64,000 bases of DNA from an uncultured Prevotella sp. (lineage in GTDB: Bacteria > Bacteroidota > Bacteroidia > Bacteroidales > Bacteroidaceae), in the NCBI GenBank assembly GCA_946614435.1, contig CAMOGW010000013.1:1-64000 (forward strand). Reading direction: 5' to 3'. Both the position numbers and the translations under genes were made by a program. Below are positions 1 through 10,867 of the stretch, piece after piece (positions within the stretch are counted from its first letter, which is position 1; every line of letters begins with the position of its first letter). The notes below the pieces were generated by a model. The model searched no databases and was not told the DNA's origin. It worked only from the letters and a program-made list of their open reading frames with translations.

Positions 1-124
1 TGGAGTGCCACACAAAGATGCTTGTCTGCTTTCTGATGAGCAAGCTCGGCAGACATTAGGGTCTTGTTTCCCTGAATTGTTATTTCACAACAAGTAATTT
101 TCAATGTAATCTTATCTGGAAATA

Positions 125-487
125 ATGATGTACCTTTGTTCGCAGATTATTAAAACTAAACAAGACATGGAAGTAATTTCAATTGAGCGCAGTACTTACG
201 AGGAACTGCTGACAAGCTTCAACAGTTTCGTCACAAAGATGAAGGAGATGGCCAATAGAGGCAAAGACAAAGGATTGGGTGATTGGCTTGATAACCAGGA
301 CGTTTGTCAAATGCTGAACATCAGTCCAAGAACATTACAAACGCTTCGTGACAACGGGACGTTGGCCTATTCTCAAATCAACCGCAAGGTGTACTATAAG
401 CATGAGGATGTGGAGAGTATTCTTCATGTTGTGGCTGGTAGGGATAAGGATGGCAAGGTGTATAACCTTAAAACGAGTTGCCTATGA
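125..487 (+). CDS. helix-turn-helix DNA-binding protein (excisionase/HTH_17-like)
   Basis: Translation contains 'WLDNQDVCQMLNISPRTLQTLRDNGTLAYSQINRKVYYKHEDVESIL', a MerR/excisionase-type HTH as found beside Bacteroidetes integrative elements. Confidence 0.8.
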   Translation: MMYLCSQIIKTKQDMEVISIERSTYEELLTSFNSFVTKMKEMANRGKDKGLGDWLDNQDVCQMLNISPRTLQTLRDNGTLAYSQINRKVYYKHEDVESILHVVAGRDKDGKVYNLKTSCL

Positions 488-780
488 ACGAACTGATAAT
501 GCCGCATAACGTTGAGGTAAAGAATGCGTTGGAGAACATGAAGGAGTTGCTTGCCCTCTATAAGAAAGTGATAGGCAATTATCGTCCATTACTTGATGGT
601 GAACGCTACTTGACAGACAGAGAGGTCGCTAGTATTCTGAAAGTCAGCAGACGAACGTTACAGGAATACCGTAATGATGGTGTGCTACCTTATGTATTAT
701 TAGGTGGCAAGGTGCTTTATCGTGAGAGTGATTTGGAGAGGGTTCTGGAGAGTTGCTATCATCCGGCTTATAAGCGATAG
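478..780 (+). CDS. helix-turn-helix DNA-binding protein (excisionase/HTH_17-like), second tandem copy
   Basis: 'YLTDREVASILKVSRRTLQEYRNDGVLPYVLLGGKVLYRESDLERVL'; overlaps end of the upstream paralogue. Confidence 0.8.
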   Translation: MPMNELIMPHNVEVKNALENMKELLALYKKVIGNYRPLLDGERYLTDREVASILKVSRRTLQEYRNDGVLPYVLLGGKVLYRESDLERVLESCYHPAYKR

Positions 781-827
781 GGGAAAAGAGACAGCCGTTA
801 GTGGTTCGTGTGCCGTGGGATGATAAC

Positions 828-873
828 GCAGAAAGACGAATGACAGACTATCGCTAATCATTCGTCTTTCTGC
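828..873. terminator. bidirectional hairpin terminator between HTH gene and integrase
   Basis: Perfect 16-bp inverted repeat GCAGAAAGACGAATGA ... TCATTCGTCTTTCTGC between convergent genes. Confidence 0.75.
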
Positions 874-898
874 TTTGAAGTATTGGGGGCGCTGTGAC

Positions 899-2119
899 CT
901 ATGTCATCTTAAGCCCTTTGAATGATGCGTTGAGCTTATTGCCGAGCATGGTTAGGTCGTTGTCGAGTTTCTGGCTTGTGATGCGGGCGTAAATCTGCGT
1001 GGTCACGATATTGGTGTGTCCCAATACACGGCTCACACTCTCGATGGGCATACCCTTTGAAAGCGCCAAGGTGGCGAACGAGTGTCTGCCACAATGGTAG
1101 GAGATGGCTTTCTCTATGCCGCAGGCTGTCATGACTGTTTTCAGCTTCTTGCACATCGACCAGTAGTTCATTTTTCCAAACACCAGTTTGTCTTCCTGTA
1201 GGTGCTTATAGCGGTCGATAATCTGCAAAGGTACGTCCATCAGCTTCACTTGGAATGGGATGTTGGTCTTGTGGCGCTTGCTGATAATCCATTTGTCGCC
1301 GTTGATGTCCACGATGTTGTCCGTCGTCAGGTTCTTTACGTCAATGAACGAGAGGGCTGTGAAGCACACGAATACAAAAATGTCACGAACGAAGGCGAGA
1401 TTATCATCCTCGAACTCATGGGTTACGACGGCCTTTAGTTCATCCTCAGTCAGGAACTCCCTTTCCTTGCAGTTGGGGCTGATGTGGAACTGCGCGAACG
1501 GGTTACGAGGAATCTTGCCGTTGTAGTGTGCCCTCAACACAACACCTTTCAACCACATGCATCGTTGCCAGATAGTGCCATTGGCTAATCCTCGGTCTGT
1601 ACTAAGATAAGCGGCGAAGTCCTTGATAAACTCTGGCGTTAGTTCCAGCATCGACAAATCCGTGCGACGATAGTGTGACTGGATGAAGTCTGCCACATCT
1701 TTCCGCGAGCGCTCCATAGCCCAAAGAGTGCTTGCCGACCTGTCCTTACCAACGCGCTTCTTCTGGTTGGCGATGTCCTTGTCGAAAGCACTCAGCAAGG
1801 TCTCGTACTCGCTGCCAAATCCCTGATAGGAGTTGCGCACCATCTCTGCCGTTACGAAAGCCTCGCGATCTGACAAATGCTGATAATGCTTGATGATTTG
1901 CGCCTTGATGTTATCCAGTTCGCGGTTAATCTGCAATGCCTCCTTGCTACGCCCCTTGGCACAATTGCCCTTCACGTCCCACATGTCAAGCGGGATCGTC
2001 TTCTTGCAACTGAACTGGCTCTGAGTTCCGTTAATCGTAACCCTGCCCATCACAGGCACCACACCATTCTTCTCCTTACTCTTGTTCACATAGAACAGAA
2101 TGTTAAAAGTACTTCTCAT
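899..2119 (-). CDS. tyrosine recombinase / site-specific integrase (Bacteroidetes type with N-terminal arm-binding and SAM-like domains)
   Basis: C-terminal 'YHCGRHSFATLALSKGMPIESVSRVLGHTNIVTTQIYARI' carries the H-x-x-R...Y signature; start reassigned to MRSTFNILFYV (ORF track extends to 2317). Confidence 0.9.
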   Translation of the reverse strand: MRSTFNILFYVNKSKEKNGVVPVMGRVTINGTQSQFSCKKTIPLDMWDVKGNCAKGRSKEALQINRELDNIKAQIIKHYQHLSDREAFVTAEMVRNSYQGFGSEYETLLSAFDKDIANQKKRVGKDRSASTLWAMERSRKDVADFIQSHYRRTDLSMLELTPEFIKDFAAYLSTDRGLANGTIWQRCMWLKGVVLRAHYNGKIPRNPFAQFHISPNCKEREFLTEDELKAVVTHEFEDDNLAFVRDIFVFVCFTALSFIDVKNLTTDNIVDINGDKWIISKRHKTNIPFQVKLMDVPLQIIDRYKHLQEDKLVFGKMNYWSMCKKLKTVMTACGIEKAISYHCGRHSFATLALSKGMPIESVSRVLGHTNIVTTQIYARITSQKLDNDLTMLGNKLNASFKGLKMT

Positions 2120-2435
2120 GTTTCTTACTCCTTTTTTAATTTTGGCTGCAAAACTACTATTTCTTTTGGCATCCATCGCTATGCAAAATGTAGCAGTTTG
2201 CGGAATAAGAAACTGGCGGTGAAAGGTGCCCCATTCTTCACCATTTTGCGTGGTAACTTTACTCGGCTTCAAGGACATAAATTGGGTTACGAATAAGAAA
2301 CCTAACTCCTTTACCAATCCTCCCTAATTTGCTTTTAGTCCAAATTTGAACTTCCCCGTTCTTCCCCGTCTTGCCTTTATTACAAGCCGAATTGCGTTAA
2401 TCTTCCAAAATCCGTTGTTCTTTACAACCTTTTTT

Positions 2436-2609
2436 CGTAACTCTGCGACAAAAGTCGCGAAGTTACTCTGTCTCGGCAAAAAAAGAAAAGTTTTTCTTTG
2501 TTTTGCACTCGACTTTTCGTAACTCTGCGACAAAAGTCGCGAAGTTACTCTGTCTCGGCAAAAAAAGAAAAGTTTTTCTTTGTTTTGCACTCGACTTTTC
2601 GTAACTTTG
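2436..2609. repeat. 82-bp tandem repeat (two full copies plus partial third) containing a hairpin and a promoter
   Basis: 'cgtaactctgcgacaaaagtcgcgaagttactctgtctcggcaaaaaaagaaaagtttttctttgttttgcactcgactttt' starts at 2436 and 2518; partial third copy starts at 2600. Confidence 0.9.
2579..2609 (+). promoter_or_regulatory. Bacteroidetes sigma-ABfr type promoter for the M3 peptidase gene
   Basis: TTTG (2579-2582) - N19 - TAACTTTG (2602-2609), exact match to the -33/-7 consensus. Confidence 0.75.
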
Positions 2610-2625
2610 CACCTGTTAAAAGTAA

Positions 2626-4728
2626 ATGAGCAAAGAAGTAAAAATGATTATAACAGATACAGGGGAAAATGAAAAAAGGGTGAACCCGTTTTTTCAACCG
2701 TATGCCACGCCGCATGATGTGGTGCCTTTCGACAGAATAAGGATTGAGGACTTTGAAGAGGCTTTTATGGAGGGCATCCGCCGCGACAACGAGCATCTGG
2801 AAAAGACAATCAATAACCCAGACAAACCGACTTTCGACAATACGATTATTGATAAGGACGACGATACCGAGGGCTACTATGACTTGCTGGATCGCGTTTC
2901 GACAGTGTTCTATAATCTGCTCTCGGCTGAGACCAACGACGAACTGGATGCGCTGGCGCAGAAGATGAGTCCCATACTGACGCAGCACGCCAACGACGTG
3001 AGGCTGAATGAACGGTTGTTTGAGCGCATCAAGTATGTGCATCGGCATCACCGCAAACTCACGCCCGAGGAGAAAATGCTGCTCGACACGACTTATGAGG
3101 GATTTGCAAGAAGTGGTGCGCTGCTTGATGCCGAGGGTAAGGAGAAACTGAGGAAGCTGACCGAGGAGGCCTCGATGCTGTCGTTGCAGTTCTCGCAGAA
3201 CCTGCTGAAGGAGAACAAGGCATACACACTGCACATCACCGACAAGGCACAGCTGGACGGACTGCCCGATACGGCTATTGAAGCTGCGGCTCAGACGGCT
3301 AAGGAACAGGAAAAAGACGGATGGGTATTCACACTCGACTACCCCTCGTACCAGCCGTTTATGACCTACAGCACGCAGCGCGAGCTGCGAAAGGAGATGT
3401 ATATGGCCCGCAACACGGTGTGTACACACGACAATCAGGAGAACAACCTGGACATCTGTAAGCGGCTCGTCAACTTGAGGAGGGAGATAGCCCAGCTGCT
3501 GGGATTCAAGACGTATGCCGACTATGTGCTGAAACACAGGATGGCCAGCAATACGCGGAACGTGTATAAGTTGCTGAACGACCTGATAGATGCCTATAAG
3601 CCGACGGCCATGAAGGAGAGAGAGGCACTGCTGAAGATGGCACAGAAGATGGAGGGCAAGGACTTCAAGATGGAACCTTGGGATTCAGCATTCTATTCGC
3701 ACAAGCTGCAGATGAAAAAGTATAATCTGGATGCGGAGATGCTGCGTCCATACTTTGAACTGCAGAAAGTGATTGACGGCGTGTTCGGTCTGGCCAACAA
3801 GTTGTACGGCATCACGTTTAAGGAGAACAAGGACATTCCCGTGTATCATCCCGACGTGAAGGCATACGAGGTGTTCGACAAGGACGGAAGTTATCTGGCC
3901 GTGTTCTATGCCGACTTCCACCCGAGAAAGGGAAAGCAGGGAGGAGCCTGGATGACGGAGTATCAGGGACAATACCTGAAGACTACTCCCAAGAAAGAGA
4001 ATGTACGCCCCCACGTGTGCGTGGTGATGAACTTCTCGAAGCCTACGGAGGAGAAGCCCGCGCTGCTCACGCTGAGCGAGGTGGAGACGTTCTTGCATGA
4101 ATTCGGCCACTCGCTGCACGGCATGTTTGCCAACACGCGGTTTGAGAGCCTGAGCGGAACCAACGTGTGGTGGGACTTTGTGGAACTGCCCTCACAGTTC
4201 ATGGAGAACTACGCTGTGGAGAAAGACTTCCTGCGCACGTTTGCCTTCCACTATCAGACGGGGGAACCTATACCCGAGGAGCTGATAGACCGCATCGTGA
4301 AGAGCCGTAACTTCATGGTGGCAATGGCTTGTCTGAGACAGGTGAGCTTCGGCTTGCTGGACATGGCTTACTATACGCAGCGGAAGGAGTTTACCGACGA
4401 TATCATACCTTTTGAGAAACATGCCTGGAAGAAAGCCATCCTGGGCAAGCAACTGCTTGATACCTGCATGACGGTGCAGTTCTCGCACATCATGTCGGGG
4501 GGCTATGCTGCCGGTTACTACAGCTATAAGTGGGCCGAAGTGCTCGATGCCGATGCCTTCAGCCTGTTCAAGAAGAACGGCATCTTCGACAAGGCCACGG
4601 CTGAAAGTTTCAGGGAAAACGTGCTGTCGAAAGGCGGAACGGAACATCCGATGACACTCTACAAGCGATTCCGTGGAGGAGAACCAACCATCAAAGCTTT
4701 ACTGAAGAGAAATGGAATCAAGCGATAA
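2626..4728 (+). CDS. dcp: M3 family metallopeptidase (peptidyl-dipeptidase Dcp type)
   Basis: Zn motif 'HEFGHSLHGMFA', C-terminal 'FRGGEPTIKALLKRNGI'. Confidence 0.92.
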   Translation: MSKEVKMIITDTGENEKRVNPFFQPYATPHDVVPFDRIRIEDFEEAFMEGIRRDNEHLEKTINNPDKPTFDNTIIDKDDDTEGYYDLLDRVSTVFYNLLSAETNDELDALAQKMSPILTQHANDVRLNERLFERIKYVHRHHRKLTPEEKMLLDTTYEGFARSGALLDAEGKEKLRKLTEEASMLSLQFSQNLLKENKAYTLHITDKAQLDGLPDTAIEAAAQTAKEQEKDGWVFTLDYPSYQPFMTYSTQRELRKEMYMARNTVCTHDNQENNLDICKRLVNLRREIAQLLGFKTYADYVLKHRMASNTRNVYKLLNDLIDAYKPTAMKEREALLKMAQKMEGKDFKMEPWDSAFYSHKLQMKKYNLDAEMLRPYFELQKVIDGVFGLANKLYGITFKENKDIPVYHPDVKAYEVFDKDGSYLAVFYADFHPRKGKQGGAWMTEYQGQYLKTTPKKENVRPHVCVVMNFSKPTEEKPALLTLSEVETFLHEFGHSLHGMFANTRFESLSGTNVWWDFVELPSQFMENYAVEKDFLRTFAFHYQTGEPIPEELIDRIVKSRNFMVAMACLRQVSFGLLDMAYYTQRKEFTDDIIPFEKHAWKKAILGKQLLDTCMTVQFSHIMSGGYAAGYYSYKWAEVLDADAFSLFKKNGIFDKATAESFRENVLSKGGTEHPMTLYKRFRGGEPTIKALLKRNGIKR

Positions 4729-5137
4729 GCAATATAAACTGGACTACCGCTATCTGCGCATGGCCCGCATCTGGGCAGAGAATTCCTATTGTCAGAGACG
4801 ACAGGTGGGGGCTCTGGTCGTGAAGAACAAGATGATTATCAGCGACGGCTACAATGGTACGCCGAGCGGATTCGAGAATGTGTGTGAGGACGAGGATGGC
4901 GTGACGAAGCCTTACGTGCTGCATGCCGAGGCCAATGCCATCACGAAGTTGGCCCGCAGCTCGAACAACAGCGACGGTGCCACTATCTACATCACGGCTT
5001 CGCCTTGTATAGAATGTGCAAAACTCATTATTCAGGCTGGCATCAAGCGTGTGGTGTATGGTGAAAAATATCGACTCACTGACGGCATTGAACTGCTGGA
5101 ACGCGCAGGTATCGAAGTTGTTTATCTTGCCCTCTAA
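4712..5137 (+). CDS. dCMP deaminase family protein
   Basis: 'VLHAEANAITKLA' and 'ASPCIECAKLII' (HAE / PCxxC zinc deaminase motifs). Confidence 0.9.
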   Translation: MESSDKQYKLDYRYLRMARIWAENSYCQRRQVGALVVKNKMIISDGYNGTPSGFENVCEDEDGVTKPYVLHAEANAITKLARSSNNSDGATIYITASPCIECAKLIIQAGIKRVVYGEKYRLTDGIELLERAGIEVVYLAL

Positions 5138-5146
5138 TCATAAAAA

Positions 5147-6766
5147 ATGAACAAACAGAATCACTTCTCGCCCCTATGGCTCGCACTCAGTGCGGTAGTG
5201 GGCATCTTCATTGGCACTTTCTATGCCAATCATTTTGGCGGCAACAGGCTCAGCATCATCAATTCGGGAACGAACAAGCTGAACAACCTGCTGCATATCG
5301 TGGATGATCAGTATGTGGACACGGTCAACGTGGCCGACCTCGTAGAGAAGGCCATGCCGCAACTGCTGTCGGAACTGGATCCGCACTCGGTGTATATTCC
5401 TGCAAAGCAGAGACAGATAGCCGAAGACGACTTGCGCGGCTCGTTCTCGGGCGTGGGCATTGAGTTTGTCATCAGAAAAGACACGCTGCGTGTGCAGAAC
5501 GTGATTAAAAACGGACCTTCGGAACGGGCTGGCGTGCTGGCAGGCGACAAAATCGTGGAAGTGGATGACTCGGCGTTCGTAGGTAAGGACCTGACCAACG
5601 AGGAAGCCATGCACCGACTCAAGGGACCGAAGGACACGAAGGTGAAACTGGGCATCGTGAGGCGTGGCGAGAAAAATCTTCGCTACATCACCGTGACGAG
5701 AGGGGAGATTCCCATGAAGAGCGTGAACGCACTCTACATGCTGGATGAAGAGACGGGATATATCAGAATCAAGAACTTCGGAGAGAACACGTATCCCGAA
5801 CTGCTCATCGCACTGGCTCAGTTGGCTCAGGAAGGATTCAGCAATCTGGTCATCGACCTGCGTGGAAACACGGGCGGCTATCTGGGATCTGCCGTTCAGA
5901 TAGCGAATGAGTTCCTGCCCAAGAACGAGCTCATCGTATATACCGAGGGCCGTCGTTCGCCCCGTCAGGAATATCGCTCCGACGGACGCGGCAGCTACCA
6001 GAGCATTCCGCTCGTAGTGCTCATTGACGAGGTCACGGCTTCGGCCAGCGAGATTCTGGCAGGCGCTATTCAGGACAACGACAGGGGAACGATTATCGGT
6101 CGCCGGTCGTTCGGTAAGGGACTGGTGCAACAGCCTATCGAGTTCAACGACGGCTCAATGATGCGACTCACCATCGCCCGCTATTATTCGCCTTCGGGCC
6201 GCTGCATTCAGAAGCCCTACACCAGCGGACAAGATAAGGACTACGAGGAGGATTTGCTGATTCGTTATCAGCATGGCGAATTTTTTTCACAGGACAGTAT
6301 CAAGCATACAGGACCTGAGTTCAAGACTACGAACGGTCGTGTGGTCTATGGCGGTGGCGGCATCACGCCCGATATCTTCGTAGGCGAGGACACTACTGCC
6401 TATACATCTTATTATAAAGAGGCTTCTCTCTCGGGGCTGATTCTTCAGTTCTGCTACGACTATACGGATGATCATCGTGCTGAGCTCGCTGCCAATGAAG
6501 ACCGTATGGAACTGGAGAAGTATCTGAAGCGGCAGAATATCGTGGAGAAGTTCGTGAGCTATGCCGACCGTCAGGGACTGAAGCGCCGCAATCTGCTCAT
6601 TCAGCGTTCTTACCGACTGCTGGAACGCGCACTCATCAGCCGCCTTATCTATAATGTGCTGGACGAGCAGGCATGGATTGAGTTCCTGAATGCTGACGAT
6701 CCCGCTATCAAAGAAACACTAAAACTGTTTAAAGAAGGGAATGCTTTCCCGAAAGGGGAGAAATGA
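5147..6766 (+). CDS. S41 family C-terminal processing peptidase (PDZ + protease)
   Basis: PDZ 'VQNVIKNGPSERAGVLAGDKIVEVDD', catalytic region 'DEVTASASEILAGAIQDNDRGTIIGRRSFGKGLVQ'. Confidence 0.92.
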   Translation: MNKQNHFSPLWLALSAVVGIFIGTFYANHFGGNRLSIINSGTNKLNNLLHIVDDQYVDTVNVADLVEKAMPQLLSELDPHSVYIPAKQRQIAEDDLRGSFSGVGIEFVIRKDTLRVQNVIKNGPSERAGVLAGDKIVEVDDSAFVGKDLTNEEAMHRLKGPKDTKVKLGIVRRGEKNLRYITVTRGEIPMKSVNALYMLDEETGYIRIKNFGENTYPELLIALAQLAQEGFSNLVIDLRGNTGGYLGSAVQIANEFLPKNELIVYTEGRRSPRQEYRSDGRGSYQSIPLVVLIDEVTASASEILAGAIQDNDRGTIIGRRSFGKGLVQQPIEFNDGSMMRLTIARYYSPSGRCIQKPYTSGQDKDYEEDLLIRYQHGEFFSQDSIKHTGPEFKTTNGRVVYGGGGITPDIFVGEDTTAYTSYYKEASLSGLILQFCYDYTDDHRAELAANEDRMELEKYLKRQNIVEKFVSYADRQGLKRRNLLIQRSYRLLERALISRLIYNVLDEQAWIEFLNADDPAIKETLKLFKEGNAFPKGEK

Positions 6767-6843
6767 ACGCCTGAGTCTTCTCGGTTTTCTCCCCAAATGA
6801 GGGGGAAAACTGAGAGAGGCTGAACAGACCTCTTACTCATAAA

Positions 6844-6886
6844 AAAGAAATGGAGGAATGCAAAAATCGCATTCCTCCATTTCTTT
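6844..6886. terminator. bidirectional terminator between S41 protease and atpG
   Basis: Perfect 18-bp stem AAAGAAATGGAGGAATGC / GCATTCCTCCATTTCTTT with 7-nt loop. Confidence 0.9.
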
Positions 6887-6906
6887 AGAAGTAGAACACC
6901 AACTGA

Positions 6907-7881
6907 TTAGTTGTTGATTGAGCCTCCTACAATGTCGAGCAGTTCACTCGTGATGGCCTGCTGGCGACCCTTGTTGTACTGCAAGTTCAGCTGGCGCAGT
7001 AACTCGTCGGCATTGTCTGTAGCTGTCTGCATGGCTACCATACGTGCTGCATGCTCAGAAGCTACGCTGTCAAGCACAGCCGTGTAAAGCATCAGATGCG
7101 CATATTTCGGCATGAGCTGTGAGAGCACAGTGTTCATGTCAGGCTCAACAATGAAGTTATCGTTCAGAGGCTGAACCTCTCTTCCTGCATTCTCTTCTTG
7201 GCGTGCCTGACGTTTGCGCTTCAGGTAGTCCACTGCCTTCTTCGTTGCGATGTGAGAGGTCAAGTCGCGTTCATGATCACGGTTCAGCTCTTCCTCAATG
7301 TCAATGGGCAGGAACTGCTTAGTGGTCAGAATCTGAGAGCCAGCGCTCTTGAAGTGGTGGTAGATGATCTCCACACTGTCGAGCTCGCCATTAGCAAAAC
7401 GTTCGCCCAGCTCCATTGCCAAATCAATGCAGGCATGCACATTGGGCTTATCGACCAATGCACTGCGATCACCTTTGACAATATAGCCTAACTTTCGAGC
7501 CTTCTCCGTTACCTTACGACCGATGGGGTAGATCTCAACATTCTCGGCTCCTAACTCCTGAATGTAGGCATCCGCAGTCTTTTGTAGCTTTCTGATAATA
7601 TTGGCATTGAATCCACCACAAAGTGATGAGTTAGACGAAATAACAACCAACGCTGCACGCTTTACAGGACGTACCTGATCGAAAATCGTCTGAGCCTCAG
7701 CCTCAGCCGCCAGGAATGACAAGAGGATATGCTCGAGCATTGACTCATAGGGCAGCATGTTCTGGATGGCAATCTGCGCATGGTGGAGCTTGGAACTCGC
7801 CACCATCTTCATAGCAGACGTGATCTTTCGCGTGCTGTTGACTGAAGCAATACGGCCTTTAATCTCTTTTAAACTTGGCAT
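6907..7881 (-). CDS. atpG: F1Fo ATP synthase gamma subunit
   Basis: N-term 'MPSLKEIKGRIASVNSTRKITSAMKMVASSKL'; C-term 'LQYNKGRQQAITSELLDIVGGSIN'. Confidence 0.97.
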   Translation of the reverse strand: MPSLKEIKGRIASVNSTRKITSAMKMVASSKLHHAQIAIQNMLPYESMLEHILLSFLAAEAEAQTIFDQVRPVKRAALVVISSNSSLCGGFNANIIRKLQKTADAYIQELGAENVEIYPIGRKVTEKARKLGYIVKGDRSALVDKPNVHACIDLAMELGERFANGELDSVEIIYHHFKSAGSQILTTKQFLPIDIEEELNRDHERDLTSHIATKKAVDYLKRKRQARQEENAGREVQPLNDNFIVEPDMNTVLSQLMPKYAHLMLYTAVLDSVASEHAARMVAMQTATDNADELLRQLNLQYNKGRQQAITSELLDIVGGSINN

Positions 7882-7917
7882 AGTTCTCGAAATTGAAGAT
7901 TGAAGATCAATCCTGTT

Positions 7918-9501
7918 TTATTTGAAAGTACCAGCGATGTCGGCCATGATAGCCTCAATCTTCTGAGTTGTCTCTTCATCAATTTTTCCACTGCCTAAGG
8001 TGGTAATCACCTCGGGTGCGGTAGAACGCAGCTTGTCAAGGAACTGATTCTGGCACTGGCGTACTTTGTCGATGGGGACTTCGCGCATCAGACCGTGAAC
8101 ACCGCAATAGAGAATGGCAATCTGCTCGCCTACAGGCATAGGACTGTACTGAGGCTGAATGAGCAACTGGTTGTTCTTTCGTCCACGATCAAGTGTCATT
8201 GCGGTCACTGCATCCATATCTGATGAGAACTTGGAGAATGCCTCCAGCTCACGATACTGTGCCTGGTCAATCTTCAGCGTACCTGCCACCTTCTTCATTG
8301 ACTTGATCTGTGCTGAACCACCCACACGTGATACTGAGATACCTACGTTGATGGCGGGGCGGAAGCCCTGATTGAACAGCTGGCTCTCAAGGAAGATCTG
8401 TCCGTCAGTGATAGAGATTACGTTGGTCGGAATATAGGCCGACACGTCACCTGCCTGTGTCTCGATGATGGGGAGAGCGGTGAGCGAACCACCACCACGC
8501 ACATGACCCTTCATGCACTCGGGCAGGTCGTTCATCTGTTCGGCCACCTCCTGTTGCTCATTCATCTTAGCTGCACGCTCCAACAAACGGCTGTGGAGAT
8601 AGAACACGTCACCAGGGTAAGCCTCACGTCCTGAAGGACGGCGAAGAATGAGTGACACCTCACGATAGGCAACAGCCTGCTTGGACAAGTCATCGTAAAC
8701 AACGAGCGCGGGAAGACCACGGTCACGGAAATACTCACCAATAGCTGCACCTGCAAACGGAGCATAGTACTGCATGGCAGCAGGATCGGCTGCCGTTGCG
8801 GCTACAACAATCGTGTAGGGAAGGGCACCGTGCTCCTTCAAGGTCTGTACCAATGCTGCTACGGTACTGGCTTTCTGGCCAATAGCTACGTAGATGCAAT
8901 ATACAGGCTTGCCGGCTTCGTAGAAACTCTTCTGGTTGATGATTGTATCGACAGCAATGGCAGTCTTACCAGTCTGACGGTCACCGATGATTAGCTCACG
9001 CTGACCACGACCAATAGGAATCATTGAGTCGATAGCTTTCAAGCCAGTCTGCAGCGGCTCCTTCACGGGCTGACGGTAGATAACACCCGGAGCTTTGCGG
9101 TCAAGGGGCATCTCGAAAGAATTCGTCAAGTCGATTTCACCCTTACCATCAATGGCCTGACCTAATGGGTTGATGACACGGCCCAGCATGTTGTCGTTCA
9201 CGCGGATGCTGGCAATGCGGCGGGTACGCTTTACTACCATTCCTTCTTTAATGCCCGACGTTTGGCCCAGCAGCACACAACCCACGTTGTCTTCCTCCAG
9301 GTTCATCACGATAGCCATAGTGCCGTTCTCAAACTCTAACAGTTCATTGGCCTCAGCATTACGAAGACCGTAGATGCGAGCCACACCGTCAGATACCTGT
9401 AGTACGGTACCCACTTCATCGAACTGAGCACCATCGCTGATGCCTTTCAGCTGTTCGAGAAGCACTTGACTGACTTCGCTTGGTTTGATTTTATCTGACA
9501 T
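7918..9501 (-). CDS. atpA: F1Fo ATP synthase alpha subunit
   Basis: '[19 protein letters not shown]', '[12 protein letters not shown]'. Confidence 0.98.
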   Translation of the reverse strand: MSDKIKPSEVSQVLLEQLKGISDGAQFDEVGTVLQVSDGVARIYGLRNAEANELLEFENGTMAIVMNLEEDNVGCVLLGQTSGIKEGMVVKRTRRIASIRVNDNMLGRVINPLGQAIDGKGEIDLTNSFEMPLDRKAPGVIYRQPVKEPLQTGLKAIDSMIPIGRGQRELIIGDRQTGKTAIAVDTIINQKSFYEAGKPVYCIYVAIGQKASTVAALVQTLKEHGALPYTIVVAATAADPAAMQYYAPFAGAAIGEYFRDRGLPALVVYDDLSKQAVAYREVSLILRRPSGREAYPGDVFYLHSRLLERAAKMNEQQEVAEQMNDLPECMKGHVRGGGSLTALPIIETQAGDVSAYIPTNVISITDGQIFLESQLFNQGFRPAINVGISVSRVGGSAQIKSMKKVAGTLKIDQAQYRELEAFSKFSSDMDAVTAMTLDRGRKNNQLLIQPQYSPMPVGEQIAILYCGVHGLMREVPIDKVRQCQNQFLDKLRSTAPEVITTLGSGKIDEETTQKIEAIMADIAGTFK

Positions 9502-9510
9502 AATTTGATT

Positions 9511-10050
9511 TTACTTTTTAAGTGTGTTAAGAATATCGCGCAGCTTGCTTTGCACGCTTGCGTCCATTCTGTAAGTGTCGTACTCCAGAATGAATCCGCC
9601 CACAATGTCGGGATTCACCTCTGATTCAAACTCCACTATTCCCTGAGTCTTGCTCTCTACCATCTGGCGCATCTTCTGCTCAGTATCGGCAGTGACGGCC
9701 ATAGCGGTAATGAGCCTACCACGGATGATGTTCTTCTGCTTACGATAGAGGGTGACGTACGAATTGGCCATGAACTGAATCATGTTCTCGCGGTCTTCTT
9801 TCAAGACTAAACTGATGAAAGCCTTAGTCAGAGGAGACATACTGTCACCGCCACAGGCTGTGAACAGCAGTGCCTCCTTCTTGTCCTTCGAGAGCATCGG
9901 ATTGTCTATCGTATGCCGAAGCTGAGGCACAGTGATGTAGCTTTTGGCCAAAAGCATCATCTGCTGGTAAACAGCATCCTCAACCTTTGCATCGGTGGCA
10001 CTCTTCAGTAGTGCCCGTGCATATCGAACCGATATTACTCCTATATCCAT
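9511..10050 (-). CDS. atpH: F1Fo ATP synthase delta subunit
   Basis: 'ISVRYARALLKSA' and 'GGFILEYDTYRMDASVQSKLRDI'; operon context. Confidence 0.95.
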   Translation of the reverse strand: MDIGVISVRYARALLKSATDAKVEDAVYQQMMLLAKSYITVPQLRHTIDNPMLSKDKKEALLFTACGGDSMSPLTKAFISLVLKEDRENMIQFMANSYVTLYRKQKNIIRGRLITAMAVTADTEQKMRQMVESKTQGIVEFESEVNPDIVGGFILEYDTYRMDASVQSKLRDILNTLKK

Positions 10051-10062
10051 ACGTACCTACGT

Positions 10063-10560
10063 TTATTTGTTAAAAGAAGCGTCATCCAGCATACGGTTAA
10101 TTAAATCCATCTGCGCCTTATCGCCCTGCAGGTTCTGACGAAGAACCTTCTCGGCTATCTCGACACTCAGCGTAGCTACTTGCTTACGGATGTCGGCAAT
10201 GGCTGCCTTCCTCTCCTGGTCGATGGCTATGCGGGCATCTTCCAGCAAACGGGCACCTTCTTGCCGAGCCTTGTCCTGTGCTTTTTCTACGATGGCATCA
10301 CGCGCATCAGCGGCCTCTTTCAGTATCTGAGCCTGCTTTTCACGCGCTTCTTGCAGGATGGATTCACTTTCTTTCTGTATATTGGCCAGTCGCTCGTTTG
10401 CCTCATGAGCCTTGCGCAGTGAGTCATCAATGAAAGCCTTGCGCTCGGCTACCATGTTTGTGATAACAGGAAAGCCAAACTTCCATAGGATGAATAGCAC
10501 CACGAAGAATGTCAGAGACATCCAGAATAACAGACCAGTACTTGGAATCAATAAATCCAT
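10063..10560 (-). CDS. atpF: F1Fo ATP synthase b subunit
   Basis: N-terminal TM followed by long charged helix; operon context. Confidence 0.95.
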   Translation of the reverse strand: MDLLIPSTGLLFWMSLTFFVVLFILWKFGFPVITNMVAERKAFIDDSLRKAHEANERLANIQKESESILQEAREKQAQILKEAADARDAIVEKAQDKARQEGARLLEDARIAIDQERKAAIADIRKQVATLSVEIAEKVLRQNLQGDKAQMDLINRMLDDASFNK

Positions 10561-10581
10561 ATTGCTGCACTTCTTAAAAGA

Positions 10582-10848
<267 letters not shown>

Positions 10849-10867
10849 TTACTTTTTGTTTCGTTTC

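Noticed and set aside
2324-2590. 88-aa minus ORF over the 82-bp repeat
   Set aside because: Repetitive translation of the tandem repeat and promoter; no protein-like features
5174-6130. 318-aa minus ORF antisense to S41 protease
   Set aside because: Antisense shadow of a well-identified family
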